Assembly: GCA_032164245.1 (NCBI GenBank) | Contig: JAVMKO010000002.1 | Location: 93,757,340 to 93,821,339 of the forward strand | Direction: 5' to 3' | DNA length: 64,000 nucleotides | DNA from: Sternotherus odoratus | Taxonomy: Eukaryota; Chordata; Testudines; Kinosternidae | Made by a program: the position numbers and the translations under genes | Shown here: one piece after another, positions 35,917 to 48,130 of the stretch | How positions within the stretch are numbered: position 1 is the first letter of the stretch | Layout: every line of letters starts with the position of its first letter | Notes under the pieces: model-generated | What the model saw: only the letters and a program-made list of their open reading frames with translations | The model's database searches: none | Told to the model about the DNA's origin: nothing

Positions 35917-37176
35917 TGTAACTCTTCTGCCCATCAGAGTTGGCAGCAACAAGGGCCGGGTTCCGTATCCAGCGGTTCCATTCCAATAACACAATACAAA
36001 ACCAGCTCGAGCCTCCACCCAGTGACCTGGGACAACTATATACCACCCTTCTGGGCGCCTCTAAGAGGCAATACTTCCCCTCTCACAAGCACAGAGTCTG
36101 AGTGTACCAAAAACCTTTTAATAACAGAGAGAAACAATGTGGCATTATAGTGGGGAAACACCACAAACAAGATTCATAAAACAAACCATGAACCAGAAGC
36201 CGCTCCCCCCCCCCCCCCCCACACACAAGCGAATGGGCTGTGTCCTTCACCTTTGGTTCTTGAGTCTCACAAGCCCCAAACTCACCAAAGGTCCCAAAAG
36301 TCCAACAGCCCAAAAGTTTCTGCAGAGTTTTACCTCCCAGCCTGGATGGAAATGGGGGGGGGGGCATGTTAAGGGGCACCTTACAGTCAGAGGCTGACTG
36401 CCCCACCTCTCCATGGGTTTCTGCTGCAGTCCTCACCGTGAGCCGCTCTGTCGGCCATCCCCCAAACTGCTCCGATCTGCCAGCAGTCCCATGAGCTGCT
36501 CTGCCAGATGCTCCATTCCATCAGCTGCCCAGGAACTACTCGGCTTCACCAGTGGCTCTGCTCCGCTCCATCCACTGCTGCACATCACCAGCCACTCCGC
36601 TAGCAGTTGCCCAACCCCCCCCCCACTTAACACAGTGATCTCAGCTTATAGTATGGGGGGCTTTAGTGCAGATGCACTACTGAGCCCAAAATGAATTCAG
36701 CTTAGCCAGCTGAATCTAGACTCCTAATAAAACCAAACACTAGCTCTAGCATTCCACAGTGGAGAGAGACAGGGTGCAAGAGGCCTATAGGACCCTCAGA
36801 CAAGGCCCTCACCAAAACATATAAACCCCTATCCATTACATCTCTCAATTCAGGGGGTTTTGGAACCCATCCCTTGGCCAGTGAGTGCTACCTAGATGAT
36901 GGCGAGTCTCTCCATCATGACAAAGGCCAAGTACATGTCCCAGTTCCTCATTCACATAATCAGGTTAACATTTTATCATTCCTGCCCCAATAACAGAGAA
37001 ACTGGGGGTCCCACAGCAGCTGAAGAGACCATTTGGGCTGCTGTGAGCTCAGGCTAGGCGCAGTGGGTATATCTATGCAAATAAGATCAGCCCCTGAAGT
37101 TATTTTCCACAACTCGCTGCAATTCCCACAATTCACCACCAGATGTCAGGGTGGAGCTCATCCTGACACTGCTTAA
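35917..37176. mobile_element. LTR-like repeat, copy 1 (about 1.26 kb)
   Basis: Begins TGTAACTCTTCTGCCCATCAG and ends GAGCTCATCCTGACACTGCTTA. It is collinear along its length with the second copy at 37954-39155. Shared landmarks are CCAGTGACCTGGGACAA, AGGCAATACTT.CC, TTTTAATAACAGAGAGAAACAATG, TTTGGGCTGCTGTGAGCTCA and AAGATCAGCCCCTGAAGTT. There is no coding region. A C run (about 36206-36221) and a G run (about 36353-36363) are private to this copy. The flanking GCACA and ACACA are weak evidence for a 5-bp duplication. It is most likely a solo LTR of an endogenous retrovirus or other LTR element, possibly in minus orientation. Confidence 0.65.
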
Positions 37177-37953
37177 ACACACACTAACCACTAACTGAGA
37201 AGGGTGGTGGTGATAAAGAAGAAAATTCCCTATAGGCAGGTGTGATGGAGCACAGCACTCACCGCTAGTCTGGCACCTCCCTGTGGTCACTAGCTCTCAA
37301 GGTCAACATCCTTTCCCATGATTGCATCCCGTCATACTGCTCTCTCACAGGTCTGCCGTTTCTCTCGCCCAGGAACCACAGTGTCCTCTTTGTGATTCAT
37401 ACCTCTGGCCAGGTCACTCAAGCATTCATCCCTTCCAGGGTATAGTCCTTCAATTCCCTGTCACTCCCGCAGTGAGTCAGGCAATCTTCCAGTTCACTGC
37501 CCTGCCAGTGCCACTTCTCCAGTGGCAGGTAGGGGAACCCAGGCCTGCCCTCTGTTCTGGGTTCCAGTCCAGGGACCGTCAACCCAGCAGTTTTGGGCTT
37601 TCCTCTCCCAGCCCTCACTACTCCTTCCCTGGATTACTTCCCACAACTCCAGGTGTCCCTCCTTGGCCTGGGTGTACTAGATCCAAACGCTACTCCCTCT
37701 TTCCAGGGAGGGACTGCCCTTTCCCAGCAGCAGTCTCTGTCTGTTGCCAGCTTCCTGGCTTTATGGGCCCACACCTGCACAGCTGAACCTGGTTGGAATC
37801 AATTTCCTGCTCCCTGGCTCTCCCTCAAGGTGGAGTTAGTAGGCCAACCTGGCCACCTTAACCCCTTCCAGTCCTTCCTTCACAGCAGGTCATTCCATTA
37901 TGGAATTTCGTCCACCTTCCTCTGAAGCATTTGGTACTGATCACTCTTATAGA
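37177..37953. other. Segment between the two LTR-like copies
   Basis: No primer-binding site, polypurine tract or gag/pol homology was seen, so this does not look like a proviral interior. The part at about 37235-37300 (TGTGATGGAGCACAGCACTCACCGC) looks like the start of another dispersed repeat. The final about 50 bp (CACCTTCCTCTGAAGCATTTGGTACTG) is a CR1 3'-tail piece that resumes at 39161. Frames of 154 and 110 codons here are proline/serine-rich and have no domain. Confidence 0.55.
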
Positions 37954-39215
37954 TGTAACCCTTCTGCCCATCAGAGTCATCAGCAACAAGAGCCAGGTTC
38001 AGTATCTAGGGGTTCCATTCCAATAACACAATGCAAAACTGCCTCGAGCCCCCACCCAGTGACCTGGGACAAATATATATCGCCCCCACTGGGCGCCTCT
38101 AAAAGGCAATACTTTCCCTCTCGCAAGCACAGAGTCTGAGTGTAGCAAAAGCCTTTTAATAACAGAGAGAAACAATGCGGCATTATGTTGGGGAAACACC
38201 ACAAACAGGCTTCATAACACAAACTATGAGCAAAAACCCCACTCCCAGCAAACTGGGCCATGTCCTTTGCCTTTGGTGCTTGAGTCCAGCAACCCAAAAG
38301 TCACCCAAAGTTCCAAAAGTCCAACAACCCCAAGGTCTCTGTCCCTGGTCAGTGCAGCCCCAGAATTCAAACGTTCATCTGCAGAGTTTTACATACACAC
38401 CCCCTCGACCTGTGTAGAAATGAGGGGGAGGGTAAAGGGGCACCATACATGCTCTGATGGCCCCACCTCTGCATGGGGTTCTGCTGCAGCCTTCACCACA
38501 GCCACACCTCTCCACCAGCTGCTTCTCTCTAGTAGCTGTTCTGCAAGGTGCTCCGCTCCACCAGATGTACCATGAGCTGTTCTATTCCACTAGCCACTCA
38601 CAATATATCTTTAGGCTCCCCCACTACTTAATACAGCACTCAGCAATTTCAGCTCTTCATGATTTCAGCTTATAGTAGCAGACCCCCATGAATTCAGCTC
38701 AGTAACCTGTAATTAGACTCCTAAAGAAATCAAAATTAGCTCTGATATTCCACAGTAGCAAGAAAAGGCAGTATAAATACTGTTGAGACCCATGCCACAC
38801 AGTGCAAATACCTGTTCCCACCCTTTCTCCATTCATTGGTTTTGGAGCCCCTGTCCCTTGCCTAGTGAGTGCTACCTGGATGATGGTGAGTCCCTCCAGC
38901 ATAACAAAGGCCAAGTACAGTTCCACTGGCCTTGATTCACACAATCAGGGTAACTACACTTTGTTCTTCCTGTCCCAATAACAGAGAAACTGGGGATCCC
39001 ACAGCAGCCCAAGTGACCATTTGGGCTGCTGTGAGCTCATGCTAGGCGGGGTGGGTGGGCCTATGCAGATAAGATCAGCCCCTGAAGTTCTTTTCCACAA
39101 CTCATCACAATTCACCACAAGATGTCAGGGTAGAGCTCATCCTGACACTGCTTACATAGAAAAGATATAGGACTGGATGGCCACTGGTCTGATCGGGTAT
39201 GGAAATTTCTACCTT
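37905..39215 (+). mobile_element. CR1 3' tail split by the LTR-like copy
   Basis: The pieces at about 37905-37953 and 39161-39215 join into a CR1 ending (CTTCCTCTGAAGCATTTGGTACTG ... GACTGGATGGCCACTGGTCTGATC, then GGTATGGAAATTTCTACC). The CR1 copy was in place before the LTR-like element inserted. Only the last roughly 100 bp are recognisable. Confidence 0.65.
37954..39155. mobile_element. LTR-like repeat, copy 2, nested in a CR1 tail (about 1.2 kb)
   Basis: Collinear with copy 1: begins TGTAACCCTTCTGCCCATCAG, ends GAGCTCATCCTGACACTGCTTAC. It is flanked by a perfect 5-bp duplication, ATAGA (37949-37953 and 39156-39160). Both flanks are CR1 3' tail: GAAGCATTTGGTACTGATCACTC on the left and GACTGGATGGCCACTGGTCTGATC on the right. 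A 5-bp duplication and TG start fit an LTR-type integrase product. With no internal retroviral sequence, it is best read as a solo LTR left by recombination. The orientation is uncertain. Confidence 0.75.
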
Positions 39216-39434
39216 CCCCAGAGATGTGAATACCCACGTGGATACCAGTGACTGATGTCTGAAGCAGCATTAATAAGAACAGATTAAAAATGTTATTAAA
39301 GCTAATGTTAAAAATGACAACAGACACAAATACACTCCACGCCTGTAACTCCTTGGAGAATGTTTTTGTGCAAGACAGGGTGCTGGACCAATAGCTTGGG
39401 GGGTGGAGGAGCCAGGGCAACAGAACAAAGGTGC

Positions 39435-39585
39435 CAACTCTTCACTACTCAACACTCAACACAACTCAACACTTCCACTGCTTGCATCCGACGAAGTGGG
39501 TATTAGCCCACGAAAGCTTATGCTTCAATACTTTAGTTAGTCTTTAAGGTGCCACAGGACTCTTTGTTACCTCAACTCTTCACTA
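39435..39585 (+). mobile_element. Retroposon copy with hammerhead-like motif
   Basis: The body at 39448-39572 is flanked by a perfect 13-bp duplication, CAACTCTTCACTA (39435-39447 and 39573-39585). The core reads CCGACGA at 39488-39494, then an A, GTGGG paired with CCCAC, and GAAA at 39512-39515, followed by GCTTATGC. It ends at GTTACCT and lacks the TGCTATTCCAGACTAACACG tail of other copies. About 20 bp of CTCAACACTCAACACAACTC filler stands at its left. U-to-C in the second core position probably inactivates this copy. Confidence 0.75.
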
Positions 39586-40125
39586 GACTGTTTCCCTTTC
39601 CCATAGAGCATCAAGAACAGCAACCCCACCCCCAAAACTTTTCTATGGATTCCCCAGTGCAAAGAAATCCCTCAAAGCCCCCTCCCCTTGGAGTTTTCTG
39701 GGCCCCTATGCTCCACTCATGTAAATACTTGAGGTGAGTTACAACTTGGCTGTAAGACCTGGCTGTAAGTGTGATGAACATTTCAGAATGTGACATGGCT
39801 GACAGACCTGCTTTTTCTGGGCAATTGTAGCACTTAGTCTTTGGCCTCATGTATGACAACAACCAAAGGCACTCAGGTGTCTGAGCATAAGCATATCTCA
39901 TCAGGAATTATTACTGTTCCAAAACCCCCAAATATGGACTGAATTTTAATAAACTACTGGGAAAACACACATGAAAATACAAAGTAGGATATATAAACTT
40001 TCTTTAATGCCATAGATCCCAAAGATTACACGTACTATTGATTTAAATAAAAACAAAAGCAAAAATATTTGCCCAAGAGTTGAATATTCAGAAGTGCCTA
40101 AGGAACCTAATGAACCTAAGTCACT

Positions 40126-40390
40126 TAGGCTATGGTTACACCTAACCCACCACGGCAGCACAGCTACAGCGCGGCAGTTGTACTGCTGTAGCACCTAGGG
40201 AAGCCATCCCATCAGTGATGGGAGTGGTTCTCTTGTCACTGTAGTCAATCACCTCTCCTAGAGGTGATAGCTAGAGCTGTCTACACTTGGGGTTAGGTTG
40301 GTGCAACTACGTCACCTAGGGATGTGGACTTTTTGCAGCTTCTGAGCGACATAGCTGGGTCAACTTAACTTGTTAGCGTAGACCTGAACT
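40126..40390. mobile_element. TCTACAC-type palindromic MITE (265 bp)
   Basis: The left end AGGCTATGGTTACACCTAAC mirrors the right end TTAACTTGTTAGCGTAGACCT. The internal mirrored segments include CACGGCAGCACAGCTACAGCG with GTACTGCTGTAGC, and CCTAGAGGTGATAG. It is non-coding and sits 4 bp before the target duplication of the hAT at 40402. Confidence 0.6.
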
Positions 40391-40401
40391 AAGGTCCAGA
40401 C

Positions 40402-40688
40402 TAGGGATCGGCAATCTTTACTATGCGGCCCTCAGGGAGAGCTGCTGGTGGGCCAGGATGGTTTGTTTCGGCTGATTGCAGCTCACACTGGCCACAGTTC
40501 ACCATTTCATTCCAACGGGGGCTACAGAAAATGGCGTGGGCTGAGGGATGTCCCGACCGCCACTTCCCGCAGCCCCCAGTGGCTTAAAATCGTGAACCGC
40601 AGCCAGTGGGAGCTGTAGGTAAACAAACCATCCTGGCCCGCCAGCAGCTTTCCCTGATGGGCCATAAGCCAAAGGTTGCCGATCCTTG
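40402..40688. mobile_element. Non-autonomous hAT element (287 bp)
   Basis: The terminal inverted repeats are TAGGGATCGGCAATCTTT and (from the right) CAAGGATCGGCAACCTTT. The target duplication is a perfect 8 bp, GTCCAGAC, at 40394-40401 and 40689-40696. The interior pairs on itself: GGCCAGGATGGTTTGTTTCG faces AGGTAAACAAACCATCCTGGCC, and CACTTCCCGCAGCCCCC lies near the centre. It belongs to the same broad family as the element at 48285-48528, which shares the GGTTTGTTTAC and CTTCCCGCAGCCCCC blocks. Confidence 0.92.
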
Positions 40689-40696
40689 GTCCAGAC

Positions 40697-42926
40697 CAAA
40701 GGTATTTAGATGCCTAATTCCCATTGAAATTTCACCTCAAAATTCTGTAATCCTTACTCAGGCAAAATACTCACTGAAGCTGGCAGGTGTTTTGCATAAT
40801 ATTTAAGATTAGGCCCATTTTATTTACACATTTTTCATATGATGGGATTCAGCAGAAGACAGTAACTCTAGGTTGCACAAGAAAGCAGGAGCTCAGTACA
40901 GCTTGGGAAAAAAGATGACAATATAGCAAGACTAGACATATCTGAAGATATTCTCACAGTTGAAAAATTATCTTCCCATAGTCATGACTATATATAAACT
41001 TGTGTTATACTTTAAATGTAATGTCTCATAACAGTACTTTCACTTTATAGTACTACACATATCACTTTCATAACATAGTACAGACCACATGAGCCAAACT
41101 AGTCCTAGCACTGTTAGTTCTGTTCAGTGCAGAGGGGGGTCACAATTTTTCCATGTTCTTTGTACTTTTTTTTTTAAACTGAGATTTTAGAGCAGATTGA
41201 ACCAATCTGTCCTGCCCTGTGAGAGATACAAATGTGCCCATCTTTTCTTTACTGATATAAAAACCAATTACTGGCTCGCAGCTGGGGTCTGTGCAGTAAT
41301 TCAGTACCAGCAGTCACTGTTTCCTTTTGTGTTCCCCTCCCAAAGCAAAAAATGATGATGGTACAGCAACAACAATAATGACAAAAAAGAAGTGTAACAA
41401 ACCCACTCTGGGAGTCTTGTTGTCACCACTGCCCACCATCTGGTATAACGTTTGGTTCAGTTTTTTCCTTAAAAACACAAATCCAGATTGATTTTGGTAA
41501 AAATGTGTGTGAATCATTTAAAAAGAGGGGGAAATATAGACAGAGCTAATAGTAGCTCAGCATCTCTCAGAATCTGACTCTATATTTATCAGAGTGATGT
41601 AAAAATTGGTAGAATTCACATTACATTTTATTATATTGCTTTTCTTTAGGCACTCTGGTTCCCAGTGGGGTATGTTTGTCATGTGATGCAGAGGTGTTGC
41701 TAGGGTAATATTAATTACTCATTGTTCAAGGATAACAAGACACTGTAATGACCACAAACTTCCTGATCACACTTTCTTTCTTTAAATAAGTACTGTTCTT
41801 GTTATTATTATTATTATTTTCTTCTCTTTCTTTTTTGCATTTAAGCAGAGGTTCTCTCTTTTATTGTTCAGTTTTCTCTTATTTCTTTTCCATTGTTTAG
41901 GTACATGAGGCATTAGTTCATCACGTACACGAAGACAGCCTTCGTAAACAGAACAATGTAGAGTGTGTGTCTTGGCTTTGGAGTGATCAGGATATGCTGG
42001 ATAGTAATTTCCCTTTCTGAACTGTTGGCACTCCAGACTCCAGTTGTTAACAATTACCGTTCTAAGGACAGTGTTGCAATATAATACATTGATTTTTTAA
42101 TATGGTGTCTGTCTTACAAAAATATCACAGAATGCCTTACAGTAAGAGTCTGTTAGAGGGCTAAAGTGAAAAAGAAGGGACAAGATTTAAAGAGAGGAAA
42201 TGATTCAGTGGCTTGAGGGGAAGTTGGGGGTGGGGAGCGAGAGTTTCAGGTGGATCAGAAAAATGAAAAGGCTACTCTGAAAGAGAGTTTTAGATGAGGC
42301 AGATGTCTGTATATTTTAGATTTAATTTTGACCTTTGATTTATTTTTCGTATTAAGCATATGATGATTTACCAGCTAAGCACAGAACAGAAAGTCTCACC
42401 TTTCCACATGACTAATAAGCATCCATTAAAAGTTTCATGTGGGTGTTTCCTCCTCTTCCCACAACTAATTGGTAGTATATGTAAATAAACCAGTGACTAG
42501 ACTTTTACTTTTCGGCTCAGCTTTAAGGGCCAGAATTGGGTATAGGATAGTTAATCAAATTGACAACCTGTTTGTACTCTCACTCTCAGTTTTTAAGTTG
42601 CTGGCATCAGAACATGAAGAATTTTTTTTTGTTACTAGTTCCAGAATTCCTATGGATCCTTAGATACTGAAGCAAAAGGATGTGTTATAGAAGTTAGTTG
42701 TTTGTAATGGATGGTGGTTGTGTCATAGGAATTTTGCAAACTGACTGTCATTTTGAAAAGAATAAGATTTTGGCTATTTGAATGACTGATACCCAGTAGT
42801 CCATGAAGGATTTTCTTTTTTCGATCTCCCCTCTGAGGAAGACAGAACCTATTCATCTGCAGTTAGTGGGAATAAGAGTCTTCATAAAGCTCGGAAATTA
42901 TGTAAAAATCAATTGAGCCCTTTCTA
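40697..42926. other. Spacer, no gene seen
   Basis: Mostly unique AT-rich sequence with a short (ATT)n stretch near 41800-41818. The segment 40737-40810 (TTACTCAGGCAAAATACTCACTGAAG) resembles the old dispersed repeat phrase also seen near 12.5 and 13.5 kb. Confidence 0.5.
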
Positions 42927-43166
42927 TCATGTCTACACTATGGGTGCTATAGCAGCATTAGCTGCAGCCCCTCAGCTATGCTGCTGTAACCCCATAGTGT
43001 AGAAACAGACTACAGCGATGACTGGGGTGTTCCCACAGCAACAGAAAAACATCTCCCCAAGTGCTGGTAGCTAGGTGGAAGAAAGAATGCTTCTATTGAC
43101 CTGCTATATCTACACCCCTGAACTCCATGGCTATGTCAACCTAACTTTTAAGTATAGACCAGGCCT
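42927..43166. mobile_element. TCTACAC-type palindromic MITE (about 240 bp)
   Basis: The left ATGTCTACACTATGGGTGC and right TTAAGTATAGACCAGGCCT are mirrored. CTATAGCAGCATTAGCTGCAG and CAGCTATGCTGCTGTAACCCCATAGTGTAGA form a second mirror inside the left half. The interior resembles the 9331-9603 copy (AATGCTTC.ATTGACCT, GTGTTCC.ACAG). Confidence 0.65.
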
Positions 43167-45170
43167 TCGTCAAAGAAATTGATGGAGAGTTTTAACTTAT
43201 TTAGACAAAAGTGGGAAGTGACCTGCATCCATATAAAGTGCCAGGAACACAGGGATACGGAGATAATTAGCCCTTCATTTTTTGGTGAGATCATGGGTCT
43301 CCATGATTTTCATGTTTGAATAACTGGTCAAGTTAAATACAACTTGATGGCATTTCTCTGTTTGGCTGTAACATGATAAGAGTCTTATCAATTTTGATGA
43401 AAACTAGGGGAAAAAATGCGGGACACACAGAGCCAGGAGTGACAAAAGCTCACTAAAATTGGCTGGGACCACTGGTGCCTGAACCGTGCCCCGCCCCCTC
43501 TTCCACCCCTTCACCCCAAGCCTGCCCTTGTATCACCTCTTCTACCTGAGGTCCCGCCCTCACGCTGCCCCTTCTCCCTGAGCGCCCGTCCTCACACCAC
43601 TCCTTTCCCCAAGACCCCACCCCTGCCCTGCCTCTTTCCCTCCAAAACCGCAACCCCACTCTCTCCTGTCTGCCCCCTCGCTCCTGTTGCTGGCCCTTAT
43701 GCCTGGTAAAAAGTGATGGGGCCCTGGTCCCCCCCATTATGGCGCCCTGTACAAAGCCCCTAGCATCTGGTTAACAGAGCCAACAGTTTCAACTATATCT
43801 GTAGTTCTCTTTAGATCAAAGAACTGATTGATAGAATAAATAACAATACTCTTCATCATAACCCTGCCCATGTCCCAATTGAGTTTAAAATATTAATAGC
43901 CCAAATAAAAAGAAAGGAACCAATAATAAGAATTGTGGTAGGAAAGGAGGCACGGGAGGCAGAAGGGATTCAGGAATAGGGAACCATAGCATGGGGAGGA
44001 AAGGGGGACTCACACAGAACCCTTGGCAGGAGTAGGATGGCATTGAGTATGGGGGAAGTATGAGAATTAACTTTAAACAAAGTAGCTTTTATTTTGTTTA
44101 CCGAGTTCTGTTACCTGTCCTTAAAACATGCTGAGTCCCAGGGGTGTTACTGCAAACTATTTTTCAAGGACAATGTTGGATTCCCCAAAAGCCTTTGGAT
44201 ACCTACACAGCCAGTCTCAGATGACCAGCGCAGCACCTTATTCTCTTGGACCTATAACTGGCTACTGATCCACATATTTGTGACTTCCAAGCTTGGTTAC
44301 TACAACAAATTTTATCTAGAAAATAATCCACACAGCCTCAAAAAGACCCAACTGGTGCAATATGTGGCAGCTCATCTACTTAGCAATCTAGATAGCAGCA
44401 AACACATTAGCCAGGTATATCACTCTCTGTCCTGACTCCCTATTAAATGCAGAGGCTGGAACCCAGTGTAGAGGATGGGCCTGGGCTCCCCTGCCATCCA
44501 CCAGGAAGTGGCAAGGGTGTTGATGATGCCAACCACACAGCAGATCTGGAAGGACTTAAAATTCCCCGGAAGGGGAGGACATTAATGACCTAATTGGAAG
44601 ACCAAGCCATGAAGCAGAAAGTGAATGTGGTTGCAGAGCAAGACAAGATGGGGAACCAGAGGGAGAGTGCAAGCCATGGGGAACTATCAGGAGGCACTGT
44701 TAGTGATGAATGAACCCCATGACACACTATTATAAATATATACTATCATCAGGCTTGCACACAGGAAAAAAAAAGCCTTTTATGTCCTATAACTGCACGA
44801 TGAGGGCTTCTTTACTTCAATGAAAAGTCAAATGGGACTTTTTTTTTCTTTTAATCTCCCAGGGCTTTATTTTGAACACATCAATGAAGATTCAAATATT
44901 TTACTGAAAGTCAATACAACTGATTTATAGAAAACTGTCACAATCCCTGTGTAAAGTGACTTTTGTAACCCTTGTGAGTGTTCAGTACCTATTTCCAACC
45001 CCAATGTGCTGGATAGAAAAGAACGCACTAGAGGGGGAACATCTCACCTTAGAAAACTCATTGCACATCAAACACCATATTACATATTACCAGATTACCA
45101 TTTATGCAAACCCTTTATTGTCTGTCTATTTCCAGTTACTGATCCATGAGAGGCTGGTCCCTCTGATGAC
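43167..45170. other. Spacer with a C-rich minisatellite-like tract
   Basis: From about 43485 to 43690 the sequence is a degenerate C-rich repeat (units like CCCCGCCC.CTCTTCC and CAAGACCCCACCC), probably the interior of an unrecognised DNA transposon. The 94-codon minus frame over it reflects the bias only. The remaining sequence is ordinary spacer. Confidence 0.45.
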
Positions 45171-45179
45171 TCCAGGACT

Positions 45180-45600
45180 GCTTACTTTGCTGAAGAGTCT
45201 TCAGTGAGGGAACCTTGTCAAATGCTTTCTGAAAGTCCAAGTACACTATATCCACTGACTAGATCACTGTTATCCACATGTTTGTTGATCCCCTCAAAGA
45301 ATTCTAATAGATTGGTGAGGCCTGATTTCCCTTTACAAAATACATGTTGGCTCTCCAACAAATCATGTTCATCTATGTGTCTGATCATTCTGTTCTTTAC
45401 TAGAATTTCAACTAGGTTGCTCGGTACTGAAGTTAGGCTTATTGGTCTGTAATTGCCAGAATTGCTTCTGGAGGCTTTTTTAAAAATTGGTGTCACATTA
45501 ACTATCCTCCAATCATTTGGTACAAAAGCTGTTTTAAAAGCTAAATTATATACCACAGATAGTAGTTCTGCAAGTTCATATTTTGAGTTCCTTCCGAACT
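45180..45600 (-). pseudogene. CR1 LINE reverse-transcriptase fragment
   Basis: On the minus strand an open stretch (45218-45556) contains NDWRIVNVTPIFKKASRS, then GNYRPISLTSVPSNLVEIL and SQHVFCKGKSGLTNLLEF. These are the N-terminal fingers motifs of CR1-type reverse transcriptase. Just beyond it, in another frame at about 45187-45245, the minus strand continues as VYLDFQKAFDKVPS, the start of the palm motif, so at least one frameshift separates the blocks. The YADD catalytic motif and 3' tail are missing. It is an inactive fragment with no neighbouring CR1 sequence. Confidence 0.92.
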
Positions 45601-48130
45601 CTTCGTTGTATTAACTGTCTTTTTGGTTGGCTAAGTTATGCAATGATTTAAATGTTGAGAAAATGATTCAGAAACATTGCAGGCATGGAACTGCACACAT
45701 TCACAGGTTTAATTTGAACACACAATTACCGTTATTATTCATGCAGTCACTATGATTGCACACACAATTTAGGTAATCATGTGCAAATCATCAATATAGC
45801 ATTTAACTGGATTTTATATGCACAGCTTCAGTGTTGTGCATGGAAATGAAACACACAAAGGTGTGTCTAAACTGTTTGACAATTAGGCGCTTTATGGATT
45901 ATCTTTTCAATGTAGGGTATCAGAGGAAGCCAACAATCTAGGAGTGTATCTGACCTTGAATGCTCTTGACAGCTTGTTGCTGGTTAGATCATCTGGAAAA
46001 TTTCTTGGAGCATTACCCAAAATGCTATTTATTTTTATCTATGTATAAGCAACATTAAACAGCATTTTTCTGTGTTCTACCCAGACTATGGCCAGACAGT
46101 GTGCTGTTGCCCTCTAGAGTTGGTTTGCCATAATATATTTTATTTTTAAAATGAAAATGACTATACTAACCCTTCAATTTCCTTATCCCACAATAAAACT
46201 CCTGTTACTTAGGGTCTAGTCCTGATGAACAAAGCAGACAGTAATGTGAGGAGAAAGTCAGGTATCCTCAGTGTGTGGAAGAATGTTAAATCAGCAGTTG
46301 TTAAATATTGTGCAATACAAGGTAGCAGGACAGATGTAATAGAAAACCAAATCCCTGCCAAAAATATGAGGGCGTGTATGGAAAGGCAACTTGTGATGCT
46401 ATGAATTTCCTGTAGCTAATTATACCTTCCATATTAGATTTAGGATTCTGCTAGAAAAGCATTTTCTACCATACCACTGCTTCTTGAAGTCTGTTGATTT
46501 ACCATTCAAATAATGTAGCATCATTGATAGTACCTATACCAACCTCAGTATTAAAACATTCTGCTTTAACAGTCGGCAATTAAAATCTCACAGCTTGTGT
46601 TGCTCCTGCAAAATCTGAAAACATGTATGTGTGGCATATATAGCTCTGTACTGTAATGGTTACACTTTTGTTTTCTGCATTCTGCACTTTTAAATGTCTA
46701 GGACTCTGCTGTCCGCAGAGGCAAGTGCCATTTTGTGATGCAGAGTTGGTGCAGCATGTTACAGAGGGAAGACGCAAACTATACTCTCTCATGGAGATGT
46801 GACTTTGATTCCCCCTTGATTTATTATTTTCCTTTACCTAAAACAAGTAATTCACACTGACAGCATAATGAAAACAACATCATGAACCTGGTACTCCTGG
46901 AAGAATATTACCTTTCTCCCTTCATCCCTCAAAAATATCTTGGTCCTTTTCCCAAGATGAGCAAAAAATAGATTTAGAGTCTGAGATGTACCTAGCTCCC
47001 TGAAAAACTATAGGATAAGCCTTAGGTCTGAAAGCATCACATCAAAGCACAAGAAACAAATGTCATGTTCTATCTCATTTGGGTGGCTTTGACATTTTAA
47101 TAGTTTTGCTCTCAGATTCATGTGACTCTAGTTTCCCTTCTGCTTTAGTTATATGTGGGCTAAATGGCAAGGCTAATAATACCATATTCAGGGAGATTTC
47201 TACAGGGGATTTCTCATCCAACAAAAACCACTGAGGATCTTACAGCTTTGCTTACTAGCCACAAATGGGAAGGAAAGGTCACAGCTTTTTCCTGCCCATG
47301 ATCTCGCCAGTCTGCATAGGGCCAGACTGAGGATATTGGGGGAAATTAGGGAGAAGATTCTTTGGGATATACCCCAAACTTAATTTACCTCAGTTTAAAT
47401 ACCATATGTGTTTGGCTCACCTGGCCAAAGAAGTGGAGTACTTGCACCACGGTCTGTGCATAAGTGCCATCATTCTTAGATCAGTGGGACTACTACTTGT
47501 GAAGTAAGGTACTGTGCAGTGTGAAGAAGGGAAACAGATATAAGTTCAGCCATATCAGAATTTAATTTTGAAAAAGCTTAAAATCACACAAGAAATACAA
47601 TTTTCAAAAAAGGCAATGTTCATGTTATTGGTTTTGGAGACCACTCAAATATTCACGGTATGGTGAAGGTTGCTGAACAATATTTTTTTTGAAAGACTTG
47701 GCTATTTTCCAAATTAAATTTTCAGTACTATTGTATGTAGGAATCCAGATGTTATCTGCTGCATATCGTTGAAACAAAACATTCCAAAATGGCCATTTAA
47801 ATGTTTGGTGAAAGTTTAATCACAAATCAAAAACAGTTTGCCAACCATCAGGCTCTTTGACCTTTATTACAATGTTAGAAGAGGCAGAGAAATGATAAAG
47901 CAATTTACAGCTAACAGGTCTGACCGGAGAGAATGATTTTTGGATCAAGATACTCTCCGGAGTATACTTAACCCAGGTTATATGAAATGCGCAAGAAGCA
48001 TCTGTTCTTTTTCAGATAGAGACAAACAAATCCAACCAAAATCAGTATCAAATGTAGATCCTGTTATATTTTAAAGAGGACCAACTGAGAGAGAATAACA
48101 TGGGATCTATTACATGTCAGATAAAATGGA
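45601..48130. other. Spacer, no gene seen
   Basis: AT-rich unique-looking sequence with no supported exon or repeat family. Confidence 0.5.

Noticed and set aside
35917..39155. A complete provirus with two LTRs
   Set aside because: The 780 bp between the copies has no primer-binding site, polypurine tract or gag/pol similarity, and copy 2 has its own 5-bp duplication inside a CR1 tail.
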